64,000 nucleotides of DNA, taken from assembly GCA_964215915.1 (NCBI GenBank), contig CAXPEB010000046.1:22826-86825 (forward strand), given 5' to 3'. The notes under the pieces were generated by a model. It ran no database searches. It worked only from the letters and a program-made list of their open reading frames with translations, and was not told the DNA's origin. Positions 27,281 through 36,439 of the stretch are shown here, piece by piece. Every line of letters starts with the position of its first letter. Position 1 is the first letter of the stretch. The stretch comes from UBA8524 sp964215915 (GTDB taxonomy: Bacteria; Bacteroidota; Bacteroidia; UBA8524). The position numbers and the translations under genes are program-made.

Positions 27281-28833
27281 GATACTTTGAAATCGCCTAT
27301 GGTCCAGCCACTTCGGATAATCAGGGGTTGTCGGGCAACGACGACAGGACTTAGTTGTTTGCGGAAGGGAATGAGGAAACGGGGAGAATTGTTTGTTTCG
27401 AGAGTAACAACGCGGACGGTGTACTGGCCGGCCGGAATGTTTCTGAAATTAACGGAGTCGGTACGTGTGATTATAGTGAATATGGGTTCTTTGTCAATCT
27501 GTTCCAGCAATTCTACCCGGACAGAATCATTGTCCGGATTTTGGAAGTGTATGATAGCGTGACCGTATTGTTCCGGGTTTTTAAGACTGAAACGCAGAGT
27601 GTCTCGGGGATAATAGTCATTATTGGAGAAGCCAATAGCCGAATCGGAAAGCACCAGGGAGTAAAAGGAATTCTGTTTCCCGTGGAACATCAGTTGGAAT
27701 GAAAATTCATCGGAATTGAATTTATTGATCTTAACCGGAACGGTGTCGTTTTCATAAAGGGAGAATCTGCCTGTTACAAGGTGTTGGATGGGATAGTTAC
27801 TAATAAAAGAAACGGGGTTGTCCGGAAGGAGATCATTGGGATTAAGAACATGTATATGATAGTGGGGAGAGGATTTGGGGTAATTAACCTGGAAGGTGTC
27901 GCTTGTGGTACCATCCAGGGAAAGGAGGTATTCAGCTGTACTGTCGCTTTTTTGCTTGATTAGATCTATAACAGTGAGCGTATCCGGATGGGTAAAGAAG
28001 ATATAAAGCTTTTGTGTTTTGTCAAATACGGGAGTTCGGCTTTTAATCTCGATCTTTCCTTTTTCCGGTCGGATCAGGGAAACCTTGAAACTTTGGTTAT
28101 CAATAGGATTGACGATGCCTGAAGTAAGGTTAGGCATGATCTTATAGGTTCCGCTTTTTAGCAGAATGGAATCATTCGGAAATACGGCAGAATCAAGGAA
28201 TGCGACCTTTTCACCCGGATCAATTTTCAGGTTATGATTGATATCTTCAAAGGCATATACCGTATAGGGTTTATACTTGATTGCAGGGATTGAGAAGGAT
28301 CCGTTTTCAAGACTTTTGGAAAAGTAAAGGGGAAAAATCTGACTGTCCGGATAGTTTTCCAGGTCGGGGTGAAAGAGTGCTATGGTAAATCCTTTTTGAT
28401 TCTGACCGGTGTAGTTATCAATGATTTTTCCGGCCATATAGTGGGTATCGATATCGGGTCCTGTACTGAAGCTGAGTTCATAATTGGGTAAGACATTTTT
28501 TTCATTGAGGTCATGAAGGGCTTCAGTCAGTTGAATCGTATAGGTTGTGCTATCACGGAGCCGGCTGTTAAATCGAATACGGAGTGTTTTTTTGATGATT
28601 TCGAAATCGGGTTTTTCTTCAAGGGGAGGGCTGATCAGGATGGCGTTCTGGTCTTTGATTTCGAAATATTCATCAAATCGGATGAGAACATGCCTGTCAT
28701 TAAAATTAGTGGCATTGCTATCGGGATAGACTTCTACCACTTTTTGCGGTTCTGTATCCTGTTCGCCACCGGTTGGGTGAACCACAACGGCACAGGAACA
28801 TAAAAGGAGAAGAAAGGGATATAGGGATTTCAT
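27271..28833 (-). CDS. Ig-like (Big_5/SbsA-type) domain lipoprotein
   Basis: A 520-residue lipoprotein (LLCSC, probable C14) with an N-terminal bacterial Ig-like domain of the SbsA/Big_5 type: VVEVYPDSNATNF, HVLIRFDEYFEI and TTYTIQLTEALHDLNEKN. This is followed by a prealbumin-like segment around YTVYAFEDINHNLKIDPGE. The C-terminal half is beta-rich and unassigned. It overlaps the mnmG stop by 4 bp and lies at the end of the M16-ybeY-mnmG operon. The position next to mnmG and ybeY is common in flavobacteria; its role in the envelope is unknown. Confidence 0.85.
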   Translation of the reverse strand: MKSLYPFLLLLCSCAVVVHPTGGEQDTEPQKVVEVYPDSNATNFNDRHVLIRFDEYFEIKDQNAILISPPLEEKPDFEIIKKTLRIRFNSRLRDSTTYTIQLTEALHDLNEKNVLPNYELSFSTGPDIDTHYMAGKIIDNYTGQNQKGFTIALFHPDLENYPDSQIFPLYFSKSLENGSFSIPAIKYKPYTVYAFEDINHNLKIDPGEKVAFLDSAVFPNDSILLKSGTYKIMPNLTSGIVNPIDNQSFKVSLIRPEKGKIEIKSRTPVFDKTQKLYIFFTHPDTLTVIDLIKQKSDSTAEYLLSLDGTTSDTFQVNYPKSSPHYHIHVLNPNDLLPDNPVSFISNYPIQHLVTGRFSLYENDTVPVKINKFNSDEFSFQLMFHGKQNSFYSLVLSDSAIGFSNNDYYPRDTLRFSLKNPEQYGHAIIHFQNPDNDSVRVELLEQIDKEPIFTIITRTDSVNFRNIPAGQYTVRVVTLETNNSPRFLIPFRKQLSPVVVARQPLIIRSGWTIGDFKVSVN

Positions 28834-30695
28834 CTACCGAAATGAACGAGCAATACGGAAATATCTGCAGGAGAAATACCGCTGATTCTGCTGGCCTGTC
28901 CTAGTGTTGCAGGTTTTAGCTTGCTTAATTTTTCTCTTGCTTCTTTGGAAAGCGAGGGGAGTTTCTGGTAATTGAATTCGGGCATTAACCGAATATGCTC
29001 CAAACGTTTCATTTTGTCGGCCATTTCTTTTTCTTTTTCCAGATAGCCATCGTATTTCATAAGAATTTCTGCCTGGAGAACGGCTTCTTCGTCAGAAGTG
29101 TCAAGGTTATTCTTAACACTGGGCAAGTCCGTAAGATCCGGCATATGTACCTGAGGGCGACTAATAAGCTGAAACAGTTTGTAATTCTGTGGGATGGCAG
29201 GGGTACCAATACTTTCCAGTCGTGGATTCACTTCCTGGGGAGTGATGCTGGTTTTATGAAAGTAGCGAATGATGGCTTCGCTATTGGCAATTTTTTCCCT
29301 AACGCGTTCGTACCTTTCTTTGGATGCAAGACCGATATTGTACGCTTTTTCCGTTAAGCGAATATCCGCATTATCTTGGCGGAGAAGAATACGGTATTCC
29401 GCTCTGGACGTGAACATGCGGTAGGGTTCATCGGTTCCTTTATTGATTAGGTCATCGATAAGAACACCGATATAAGCCTCTGAACGATCGAGCACAAATG
29501 CTTCTTTTTCATTGATTTTAAGATGCGCATTGATGCCGGCCATCAAACCTTGTGAAGCGGCTTCTTCATACCCGGTAGTTCCGTTTATTTGACCTGCAAA
29601 GTATAGATTATCAATGAGATGAGTCTCTAAAGTAGGTTTAAGCTGTGTAGGCTGAAAGAAATCGTATTCTATGGCGTATCCAGGGCGGAACATCTTGGCG
29701 TTTTCAAATCCGGCAATCTGACGCAGTGCTTTTAGTTGAATATGGTCGGGAAGTGAGGTGGAAAATCCGTTTACATAGACTTCAACGGTGTTCCAGCCTT
29801 CAGGCTCAACGAAAATCTGATGGCGTTCTCTTTCCGCAAATCGGTTTATTTTGTCTTCTATGGAAGGGCAGTAACGAGGTCCTAATCCCTGGATTCTACC
29901 GGTATACATCGGGGATTCGTCAAAGCCCTCTTTTAGTGTTTCATGAACCTGGCTATTGGTGTAGGTAATGTAACAGCTGCGTTGTTTTTCCAGGGGTTTG
30001 GTTTGTTCGGAGTAGGAGAATTTTCCAGGTTCATCATCTCCCTTTTGTTCTTCCATGGCTGCCCAATTCAGGCTTCGGCCATCAACACGTGGAGGAGTTC
30101 CGGTTTTCATCCTGCCACTTTCAAAACCAAGTTGAACGAGTTGTTCTGTTATTCCGAAAGAAGCCGATTCGCCCATTCTTCCTCCCCCGAATTTTTTCTG
30201 GCCAATATGAATGACACCATTGAGAAAGGTTCCATTGGTAAGAACAACAGATTTCGCTTTGAATTCAATGCCCATCCCCGTTCTTACTCCGGTAACCCGG
30301 TTGTTTTCCACGATCAGTTCTTTGACCATTTCCTGCCAGAAATCCAGATTAGGTATGGATTCAAGAGCAAGTCGCCATTCTTCAGAAAAACGCCAGCGAT
30401 CACTTTGAGCACGAGGACTCCACATAGCGGGTCCTTTGGAACGATTTAGCATTCTGAATTGTATCATGGTCTTATCCGTGATGATCCCGGAATAGCCACC
30501 AATGGCATCAATTTCTCTGACAATCTGACCCTTAGCAACTCCTCCCATAGCAGGATTGCATGACATTTGGGCGATTGTGCCCATATTCATAGTAATTAGA
30601 AGGGTAGAGGAACCAAGATTGGCTGCAGCTGCAGCTGCTTCGCAACCGGCATGGCCTCCACCTACTACTATAACATCGTATTCTTGGTTAATCAT
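28830..30695 (-). CDS. mnmG: tRNA uridine-5-carboxymethylaminomethyl(34) synthesis enzyme MnmG
   Basis: A 621-residue FAD enzyme that with MnmE modifies U34 of certain tRNAs. It shows the N-terminal FAD motif VVGGGHAGCEAA, NPAMGGVAKGQIVREIDA, the GTPPRVDGRS segment, QINGTTGYEEAA and the C-terminal helical domain ending ISGISPADISVLLVHFGR. The length is normal. Its first codon lies inside a parS palindrome shared with the end of ybeY, which it overlaps by 8 bp. Confidence 0.97.
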   Translation of the reverse strand: MINQEYDVIVVGGGHAGCEAAAAAANLGSSTLLITMNMGTIAQMSCNPAMGGVAKGQIVREIDAIGGYSGIITDKTMIQFRMLNRSKGPAMWSPRAQSDRWRFSEEWRLALESIPNLDFWQEMVKELIVENNRVTGVRTGMGIEFKAKSVVLTNGTFLNGVIHIGQKKFGGGRMGESASFGITEQLVQLGFESGRMKTGTPPRVDGRSLNWAAMEEQKGDDEPGKFSYSEQTKPLEKQRSCYITYTNSQVHETLKEGFDESPMYTGRIQGLGPRYCPSIEDKINRFAERERHQIFVEPEGWNTVEVYVNGFSTSLPDHIQLKALRQIAGFENAKMFRPGYAIEYDFFQPTQLKPTLETHLIDNLYFAGQINGTTGYEEAASQGLMAGINAHLKINEKEAFVLDRSEAYIGVLIDDLINKGTDEPYRMFTSRAEYRILLRQDNADIRLTEKAYNIGLASKERYERVREKIANSEAIIRYFHKTSITPQEVNPRLESIGTPAIPQNYKLFQLISRPQVHMPDLTDLPSVKNNLDTSDEEAVLQAEILMKYDGYLEKEKEMADKMKRLEHIRLMPEFNYQKLPSLSKEAREKLSKLKPATLGQASRISGISPADISVLLVHFGR

Positions 30696-31125
30696 GTTTC
30701 ACGTGGAACATTGCATGAAGTATGCCGAGGGATTCATCCTCTTTTTGCCTCATGATTGTTTTCTTTTGCTTGGTTTTATCGTCGAATCCGAGAAGGTGAA
30801 GTACACCATGAATAATCACTCGGTAGAATTCTTCCGTTTCTGGAACAGCAAATTTACCGGCATTTTCACGAACGCGATCAATACTTATAAAAAGATCACC
30901 GCTTAGGATGTTTTTCTCGTTGTAATTGAAAGTGATGATATCGGTGTAAGTATCGTGGTTTAATACTTCGGTATTTAGCTCGTAGAGTTTTTCGTCGTTT
31001 ACCAGGATGATATTAATATCTCCTAACTTGAAACGGTGTTGGAGAACGACCTGTTTGATCCAGTTTTTGAGAATACGCTTATGTTCCACGTGGAACTTTG
31101 TCTCCGTATGAAAGAAAATAGCCAT
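30688..31125 (-). CDS. ybeY: Endoribonuclease YbeY
   Basis: A 145-residue rRNA maturation RNase. The metal site appears as HGVLHLLGFDD: the first two histidines are present but the usual third histidine is aspartate, a variation seen in Bacteroidota. DIITFNYNE and GDLFISIDRV are also characteristic. The ATG at 31125 (MAIFFHTETK) is preferred over an upstream in-frame TTG at 31131. Remarkably both ends of the coding sequence are parS-type palindromes, encoding FHVEH near the N-terminus and FHVKH at the C-terminus. It lies in an operon between an M16 peptidase and mnmG. Confidence 0.92.
   Translation of the reverse strand: MAIFFHTETKFHVEHKRILKNWIKQVVLQHRFKLGDINIILVNDEKLYELNTEVLNHDTYTDIITFNYNEKNILSGDLFISIDRVRENAGKFAVPETEEFYRVIIHGVLHLLGFDDKTKQKKTIMRQKEDESLGILHAMFHVKHD
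30695..30710. other. parS centromere site (ParB-binding), perfect match
   Basis: TGTTTCACGTGGAACA is the exact reverse complement of the well-known Bacillus subtilis parS sequence and fits the general consensus TGTTNCACGTGNAACA at every position. It overlaps the end of ybeY and the start codon of mnmG. ParB loads at such sites to organise and segregate newly replicated origins. Confidence 0.85.
31082..31097. other. Second parS-type site, 15 of 16 match
   Basis: TGTTCCACGTGGAACT contains a perfect 14 bp palindrome (31083-31096) and differs from the parS consensus only at the last base. It lies in the 5' part of ybeY, 372 bp from the first site. Confidence 0.7.
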
Positions 31126-31127
31126 AA

Positions 31128-32405
31128 TCAATGGGAGTTACCGGCGATCACTCCATACAAAAAGGAGTTCTGATAGAAGCGTTCGGCAGTATCAAGAAGA
31201 TCTTTGAGTGTCAGTGTTTTTATGCGCTCCGTATAAAGTTCGTAATAGTCCTCTCCTAAATCGGAATCAAGGAGGTTGCGATAACGGTCGCAGAGAGCTA
31301 AGCTGCCGTCAAAGTTTCTTTGAAAGGAACCCAGTAGATAATTTTTCACTGTTGTCAATTCATTCGCGTTGATATCATTTGCTTTGCTCAACCGCTCAAT
31401 TTCTACCTCTATTTCTTTCAGGCAGTCGAGGCGGTTCTCATTTTTTACGTCGCTTCTGATAAGGAGAAGACTCCTGTCCGGATAGTGTTTGATGGCTGCG
31501 CTGATTCCATAAGTGTATCCTTTCTCTTCACGAATGTTCTTCATAAGCCTTGATCCGAAATATCCTCCGAATAAGGTGGTTAAAAAAGAAAAGGCAGGGT
31601 GGTCTTCACTTTTTCTGTCGGGAGCTATAAAGCCAAGATAAATACTGGCTTGTACTGCGTCTTTCTTTTCAATTTCATGAATACCAGCCGGGGTTTCATT
31701 TCCTGTAGGAATCTTTGGTAGTGCAATATCGCTTCGTTCCATCTCTCCGAAGGCGGTGAGTTTTGCAGCATCTATACGGCAATTGCAGAAGATTCGGAAT
31801 AAAGAAGAGGGAAGGTGTTTATCCGCAAAAAGCTGAACGTCTTCAAGGAGTAAATTGGAATAGTCCGAATCGGATAAGGTTTTTCCATAAGGGTGTCCCC
31901 CGCCAAAAAATCCGGAAAGAAATTCCCGTTTGGCCAGGAAGGAGGTTTTCTGTTCGTTTATTTTCAAACCTTCTATGCTGCGTTGTTTGTATAGCTCAAA
32001 TTCCTTTTCGGGTATTTTTAGGTCTGACCAGATCTCCGCAAGAAATTTCAGCAAGTTCGCAGCATGATCACGAAGAACATATACCTGAACATGCAGGTAT
32101 TCAAACTTCAGATCAATATCCGTATAGGCCCCGAAAGAATCCAGAATCTCCTGTATTTCATGTGCCGTATACCTGGAACTTCCACTGAACAGGAGCTGGC
32201 TGAGTGCCTTGCTGACTCCGGGTATGTTGTCCGACAATATGCCACACCGGAAGGAAAACTCAACGCGCATCAACTCTTCTTCCGTGTTGAGTTGATAGAC
32301 CTCAACCCCGTTTGGAAGCGGATAATGAATAAAGTCAAGGGCCGGTAAGTTCCCGGGAAGGTATGTTATTGGGGCTTGGGTTCTGTCGGGAGAGCTAGTT
32401 GCCAT
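31128..32405 (-). CDS. M16-family peptidase homologue, non-catalytic partner
   Basis: A 425-residue member of the pitrilysin/insulinase family. The N-terminal position of the zinc motif HxxEH is not conserved (SKALSQLLFSGSS), so it should be inactive by itself. The C-terminal half keeps the substrate-site signature REEKGYTYGIS. Such subunits pair with an active M16 subunit, as in mitochondrial processing peptidase. The active partner is encoded directly upstream with an 11 bp overlap. No signal peptide was seen. Confidence 0.88.
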   Translation of the reverse strand: MATSSPDRTQAPITYLPGNLPALDFIHYPLPNGVEVYQLNTEEELMRVEFSFRCGILSDNIPGVSKALSQLLFSGSSRYTAHEIQEILDSFGAYTDIDLKFEYLHVQVYVLRDHAANLLKFLAEIWSDLKIPEKEFELYKQRSIEGLKINEQKTSFLAKREFLSGFFGGGHPYGKTLSDSDYSNLLLEDVQLFADKHLPSSLFRIFCNCRIDAAKLTAFGEMERSDIALPKIPTGNETPAGIHEIEKKDAVQASIYLGFIAPDRKSEDHPAFSFLTTLFGGYFGSRLMKNIREEKGYTYGISAAIKHYPDRSLLLIRSDVKNENRLDCLKEIEVEIERLSKANDINANELTTVKNYLLGSFQRNFDGSLALCDRYRNLLDSDLGEDYYELYTERIKTLTLKDLLDTAERFYQNSFLYGVIAGNSH

Positions 32406-33627
32406 AATACAAAATGGATGCGTTGTTTTCGGTGAATACTTTTTGTGCCAGTTCCTGAATGCTCTCAGGGCTGGTATTCCTGTAAAGTGACTCTTCTTTG
32501 TTGATCAGGGAAGTATCGCCCATATTGGTGTACATAGCCAGGTGCATGGCTTTATTCAATACTTCCGTTTCGTTGAATTTCAGAACAGTCAACTTTTTAT
32601 TCAATACTTTGGACCACTCCTTTTCTGAGACTGGCTCCTTTGCCAAACGATTAAGAATTTGCCAAACCGCTTGATTGGCTTCGCTTTCAGACACCTCAGG
32701 GAAAAGTCGGCCACTAATAATAAACAAGCCGTTATCCAGGCTTTCTGTGGAATATGCGCCGATATCCGTAAACAATTTTCTTTCCCGGACAAGCTCCTGT
32801 TGTAACCTTGATGAAAGGGATCCACCCAGGATATCTCCTAAAAGATCCAGGCTATAGAAGGATTCGGCGTGGCGGGGTCCGCAGTGAAAACCGAAGCTGA
32901 GGCTATTTAAGGGAACATCCTTTTCTACACGGAGATAACGCGATTCTTCTTGTTTCTCCTCCTGAACATACAAATTGGGGTTTGGCTTTCCTCCGGGAAT
33001 ATCAGAAAACCACTTCTCAACAAGTTGCCGGGTTTCTGTCAATCCGATGTTTCCCGCAATAACAAGGATTGCATTTGACGGATTGTAAAAGCGGGAATAA
33101 AAATCCTGGAGGTTTTCTATCGTAACCTTTTCAATATGAGAAAGTTCCTTTCCAATTGTGGCCCATTGGTAAGGGTGTTTTTTGTAGGTAAGAGGACGGA
33201 AATGCAACCAAATATCCCCATAAGGTTGGTTCAGATAGCGCTGCTTGAACTCTTCCATCACCACCCCCTTTTGTACATCAAGGGCCCGCTGACTGATATC
33301 CAATTGAAACATCCTGTCAGATTCCAGCCAAAGAGCGGTCTCGATATTTTCCGCCGGGAGTGTGACATAATAGTTAGTTAGGTCATTACTCGTAAAGGCA
33401 TTGTTTTCTCCGGAGGCCTTTTGTAGAGGTTCGTCGTAACTGGGGGCGTTCCTGGAACCGCCGAACATCAGGTGTTCGAAAAGATGGGCCATACCCGTTA
33501 ACTCAGGATCTTCATCCCTTGCCCCGACATTATAAAGGACATTTACCACGGCAAGCGGTGTTCGGGGGTCAAAATGGTGAATGACCCGCAAACCATTGTC
33601 CAAACGGAAGCTATCGTACTCAAGCAT
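32395..33627 (-). CDS. M16-family zinc metallopeptidase, catalytic subunit
   Basis: A 410-residue protease with the inverted zinc motif in MAHLFEHLMFGG (HxxEH) and the downstream glutamate region about 75 residues later (ETALWLESDRM). It is the first gene of a minus-strand operon running through the inactive M16 subunit, ybeY, mnmG and the Ig-like lipoprotein. A TACTTTTG promoter box ends 4 nt before its ATG. Substrates are unknown. No export signal was seen. Confidence 0.92.
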   Translation of the reverse strand: MLEYDSFRLDNGLRVIHHFDPRTPLAVVNVLYNVGARDEDPELTGMAHLFEHLMFGGSRNAPSYDEPLQKASGENNAFTSNDLTNYYVTLPAENIETALWLESDRMFQLDISQRALDVQKGVVMEEFKQRYLNQPYGDIWLHFRPLTYKKHPYQWATIGKELSHIEKVTIENLQDFYSRFYNPSNAILVIAGNIGLTETRQLVEKWFSDIPGGKPNPNLYVQEEKQEESRYLRVEKDVPLNSLSFGFHCGPRHAESFYSLDLLGDILGGSLSSRLQQELVRERKLFTDIGAYSTESLDNGLFIISGRLFPEVSESEANQAVWQILNRLAKEPVSEKEWSKVLNKKLTVLKFNETEVLNKAMHLAMYTNMGDTSLINKEESLYRNTSPESIQELAQKVFTENNASILYYGN

Positions 33628-33631
33628 CCTG

Positions 33632-33639
33632 CAAAAGTA
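33632..33639 (-). promoter_or_regulatory. Promoter -7 element TACTTTTG for the M16/ybeY/mnmG operon
   Basis: Exact TAnnTTTG with 4 nt to the ATG at 33627, predicting a leaderless transcript. It is divergent from the promoter at 33700. Confidence 0.65.
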
Positions 33640-33699
33640 GCACCTTATGGCTGCTTTTGGGAATACCGGACACCTGGTTTACGAACCGTTGCTTTGTCG

Positions 33700-33707
33700 T
33701 ACTTTTG
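33700..33707 (+). promoter_or_regulatory. Promoter -7 element TACTTTTG for the pseudouridine synthase gene
   Basis: Exact TAnnTTTG with 4 nt to the GTG at 33712. It decides the start: the longer open frame from 33574 would begin inside the divergent M16 gene. Confidence 0.65.
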
Positions 33708-33711
33708 TAGT

Positions 33712-34770
33712 GTGAAAAGTAGAAATGGAAATGGCCCCGGAAATTCCGGTTCAAACAGAAACGGGAGAGGAAAGCGGACCCCGGGAGCCAAGGGAACATA
33801 CGGGGATAAGTCGGGAAAGAAAAAGGACTTTAAAAAGAGTAGTGGCAAAGGAGATTTTAACAGAAGTCCTGCCAGAGGAAACAAATGGAATTCCGAGAAA
33901 CCGGATGGAAAGGACCGGGAGAAACGCAGCCGTACCCGAAAATACCTGGATAAAGACCGGGAACTGATCGGCGACTGGCGGTCGGAGAGGCCGGGGAATC
34001 CCAAAGAACGACGCGAAGAGCGGGAGCGGGAGTATAACCCCATCAAAGAAGAAACCCGCTTGAATAAATACCTGGCAAATGCCGGGCTCTGTTCCAGAAG
34101 GGATGCCGATGCCTTTATTGAAAATGGCCAAGTAACCATTAACGGACAGATAGCCAAAGAGTTAGGAACAAAAGTACAGCCCGGCGATGAGGTGAGATTC
34201 AAAGGCAGACTTATCCTTCCTGAAAAACCGGTATACGTGCTCATCAACAAACCCAAAGACTGTATCACAAGTGCCGAAGATCCGGAAGGAAGAAGAACCG
34301 TCATGGATCTTATAGATAATTCCGTTCGACAACGCATTTTCCCGGTGGGCCGCCTTGACCGCAATACAACCGGAGTGTTGTTACTGACAAATGATGGCGA
34401 CCTGGCGCAAAAGCTCACTCATCCTTCGTTTGGCGTACATAAGGTTTATAAAGCCACGTTGGATAAGGCCATGAAAAGGGAAGATTTTGAAAAGCTCCTT
34501 GCCGGTGTGGAACTCGAAGATGGTTTCGTACAACCTGACGCCATGGCTTATGTCGATGAAACACAGAAAGAAATAGGCATTGAAATCCACTCCGGAAAAA
34601 ACCGGGTCGTTCACCGGATGTTCAATAGCCTGGGTTACCTGGTGGACAAACTCGATCGGGTTATGTTCGCCGGCTTATCCAAAGACGGACTGAAGCGTGG
34701 TGAAACACGGCAACTGACAGATAAAGAAGTTCAGCTGCTTCGTAAGGTTTCGGGTAAAAGAAAGGCCTAA
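33712..34770 (+). CDS. RsuA/RluB-family rRNA pseudouridine synthase
   Basis: A 352-residue enzyme converting a specific rRNA uridine to pseudouridine. From the GTG start, about 120 residues are a Lys/Arg/Gly/Ser-rich basic extension that probably binds rRNA. An S4 domain follows (TRLNKYLANAGLCSRRDADAFI), then the synthase core with the catalytic aspartate in GRLDRNTTGVLLLTNDG. The extension is typical of Bacteroidota members. RluB (23S) or RsuA (16S) specificity cannot be fixed, though the layout favours RluB. It overlaps the end of convergent bshA by 4 bp. Confidence 0.88.
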   Translation: MKSRNGNGPGNSGSNRNGRGKRTPGAKGTYGDKSGKKKDFKKSSGKGDFNRSPARGNKWNSEKPDGKDREKRSRTRKYLDKDRELIGDWRSERPGNPKERREEREREYNPIKEETRLNKYLANAGLCSRRDADAFIENGQVTINGQIAKELGTKVQPGDEVRFKGRLILPEKPVYVLINKPKDCITSAEDPEGRRTVMDLIDNSVRQRIFPVGRLDRNTTGVLLLTNDGDLAQKLTHPSFGVHKVYKATLDKAMKREDFEKLLAGVELEDGFVQPDAMAYVDETQKEIGIEIHSGKNRVVHRMFNSLGYLVDKLDRVMFAGLSKDGLKRGETRQLTDKEVQLLRKVSGKRKA

Positions 34771-35903
34771 ACCGAGGCGTCTTTCAGCACGGAATAATAG
34801 ACCTCCTCATAGCGGGGTAACAACTTTTTCAATTCGAAATCATGCGCCCGTTTGAGAGCATTCGCTTTGAATTGTGCCAGTACCTCATCGCTCTCAAGGA
34901 TATGCAAAGCATTGGTAGCCATATCGTCCACATCTCCAACCGGCGAATTGAATCCGGTAACTCCATGAATATTTAGTTCCGGAATTCCACCTGAATTCGT
35001 GGAAATTACGGGTACCTGACAGGCCATTGCTTCCAGTGCCGCAAGTCCGAAGCTCTCAGATTCGGAGGGCATGATGAACAAATCCCCGACAGAGAGGATC
35101 TCTTCAACCATTTCCTGTTTGCCCAGGAAAGTAACCCGTTCGCAGATATCAAGCTCCCTGCACAGTTTTTCTACGTTGATACGTTCCGGGCCATCTCCGA
35201 TCAGCAAAAGTTTTGAGGGAAGTTTTTTCTGAACACGGGCAAATACGGCAATAACATCCTCCACCCGTTTAACCTTTCGAAAGTTGGAGGTGTGCACCAG
35301 GATACGTTCCCCGAAGGGCGCAATAGCCTTTTTGAAATGCTCTTTCGGTTTTTTGCTGAAACGCTGAAAATCAATAAAGTTGGGAATCACCTGAATGTCC
35401 CGGTCAATATGAAAAAACTCGTAAGTCTGGTTCTTCAGGCTTTCCGAAACCGAAGTGACTGCATCCGACTGGTTGATAGAATAAGAAACGACAGGCTCGT
35501 ACGTGGCGTCCTTACCTACCAGGGTAATGTCCGTGCCGTGTAAGGTCGTTACAACAGCGATGCTTTTTCCACGGGTGGCCAGAATCTGTTTGGCCATGAT
35601 CGCGGCGGAGGCGTGCGGAATGGCATAGTGCACATGAAGAATATCCAGGTCTGCGAATAGGGCAATATCAACGAGTTTGCTGGCAAGAGCGGTTTCATAG
35701 GGAGGGTATTCAAACAAAGGGTATTTGCTGACGGATACCTCATGGTAGAACAGGTTTTCAGAGAAGAAATCCAGTCGTGCCGGCTGCGAATACGAAATGA
35801 AGTGAATTTTATGTCCTTTTTCTGCCAGGGCTTTTCCCAGCTCGGTAGCGACAACACCGCTTCCGCCAAAAGTAGGGTAACAAACAATGCCAATGTTGAG
35901 CAT
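34767..35903 (-). CDS. bshA: N-acetyl-alpha-D-glucosaminyl L-malate synthase BshA
   Basis: A 378-residue GT4 glycosyltransferase, the first enzyme of bacillithiol synthesis, joining GlcNAc from UDP-GlcNAc to L-malate. Family-specific N-terminus is MLNIGIVCYPTFGGSGVVATELG. HVHYAIPHA, TTLHGTDITLVG, HTSNFRKVKR and the ESFGLAALEAMACQVPVI nucleotide-sugar site are all present. The length is normal. It indicates that this organism uses bacillithiol as its low-molecular-weight thiol. It is divergent from tadA. Confidence 0.95.
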   Translation of the reverse strand: MLNIGIVCYPTFGGSGVVATELGKALAEKGHKIHFISYSQPARLDFFSENLFYHEVSVSKYPLFEYPPYETALASKLVDIALFADLDILHVHYAIPHASAAIMAKQILATRGKSIAVVTTLHGTDITLVGKDATYEPVVSYSINQSDAVTSVSESLKNQTYEFFHIDRDIQVIPNFIDFQRFSKKPKEHFKKAIAPFGERILVHTSNFRKVKRVEDVIAVFARVQKKLPSKLLLIGDGPERINVEKLCRELDICERVTFLGKQEMVEEILSVGDLFIMPSESESFGLAALEAMACQVPVISTNSGGIPELNIHGVTGFNSPVGDVDDMATNALHILESDEVLAQFKANALKRAHDFELKKLLPRYEEVYYSVLKDASV

Positions 35904-35932
35904 ACAAGTGATAAACTTAGTTCTTTTTCAAA

Positions 35933-35940
35933 TAGTTTTG
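35933..35940 (+). promoter_or_regulatory. Promoter -7 element TAGTTTTG for tadA
   Basis: Exact TAnnTTTG with 4 nt to the ATG at 35945, predicting a leaderless message. Confidence 0.62.
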
Positions 35941-35944
35941 CCGA

Positions 35945-36391
35945 ATGCCGGAATTGTTAAATGATGAGTATTTCATGATGCAGGCCCTAAAGCTTGCCCG
36001 GCAGGCTTTTGAAGAGGATGAGATCCCGGTAGGGGCAATCGTGGTCTGCGAAAATCGTATCATCGGAAAAGGGTATAATCAGACCGAACGCCTGGGTGAC
36101 GTAACGGCCCATGCGGAAATGCTGGCATTAACCGCAGCCTTTTCCGCATTGAACTCCAAATACCTCAAAGAGTGTACCCTCTATGTTACCCTGGAACCCT
36201 GCGTCATGTGTGGAGGAGCCTTATTCTGGTCACAAGTCAGCAAAGTGGTGTTTGGGGCCAGGGATGAAAAAAGAGGATATTCGCAGATGAATACCAGTAT
36301 CTTGCATCCCAAGACCAAGCTGGTAACGGGGATTCTGGCAGATGAATCCGAATCATTGCTGAAGCAGTTTTTTAAACAGAAAAGGATCTGA
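35945..36391 (+). CDS. tadA: tRNA adenosine(34) deaminase TadA
   Basis: A 148-residue zinc-dependent deaminase making inosine at the wobble base. The catalytic HAE is at H56-E58 and the zinc ligands are C86 and C89 in PCVMCGGA. DEIPVGAIVV at the N-terminus is typical of TadA. Other nucleoside deaminases share this layout, but the length and the PCVMCGGAL segment favour TadA. Confidence 0.9.
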   Translation: MPELLNDEYFMMQALKLARQAFEEDEIPVGAIVVCENRIIGKGYNQTERLGDVTAHAEMLALTAAFSALNSKYLKECTLYVTLEPCVMCGGALFWSQVSKVVFGARDEKRGYSQMNTSILHPKTKLVTGILADESESLLKQFFKQKRI

Positions 36392-36439
36392 CGTGAAAAC
36401 CGGAACAGACCTTTTGACAGTATACTAAAGAAACAACAC

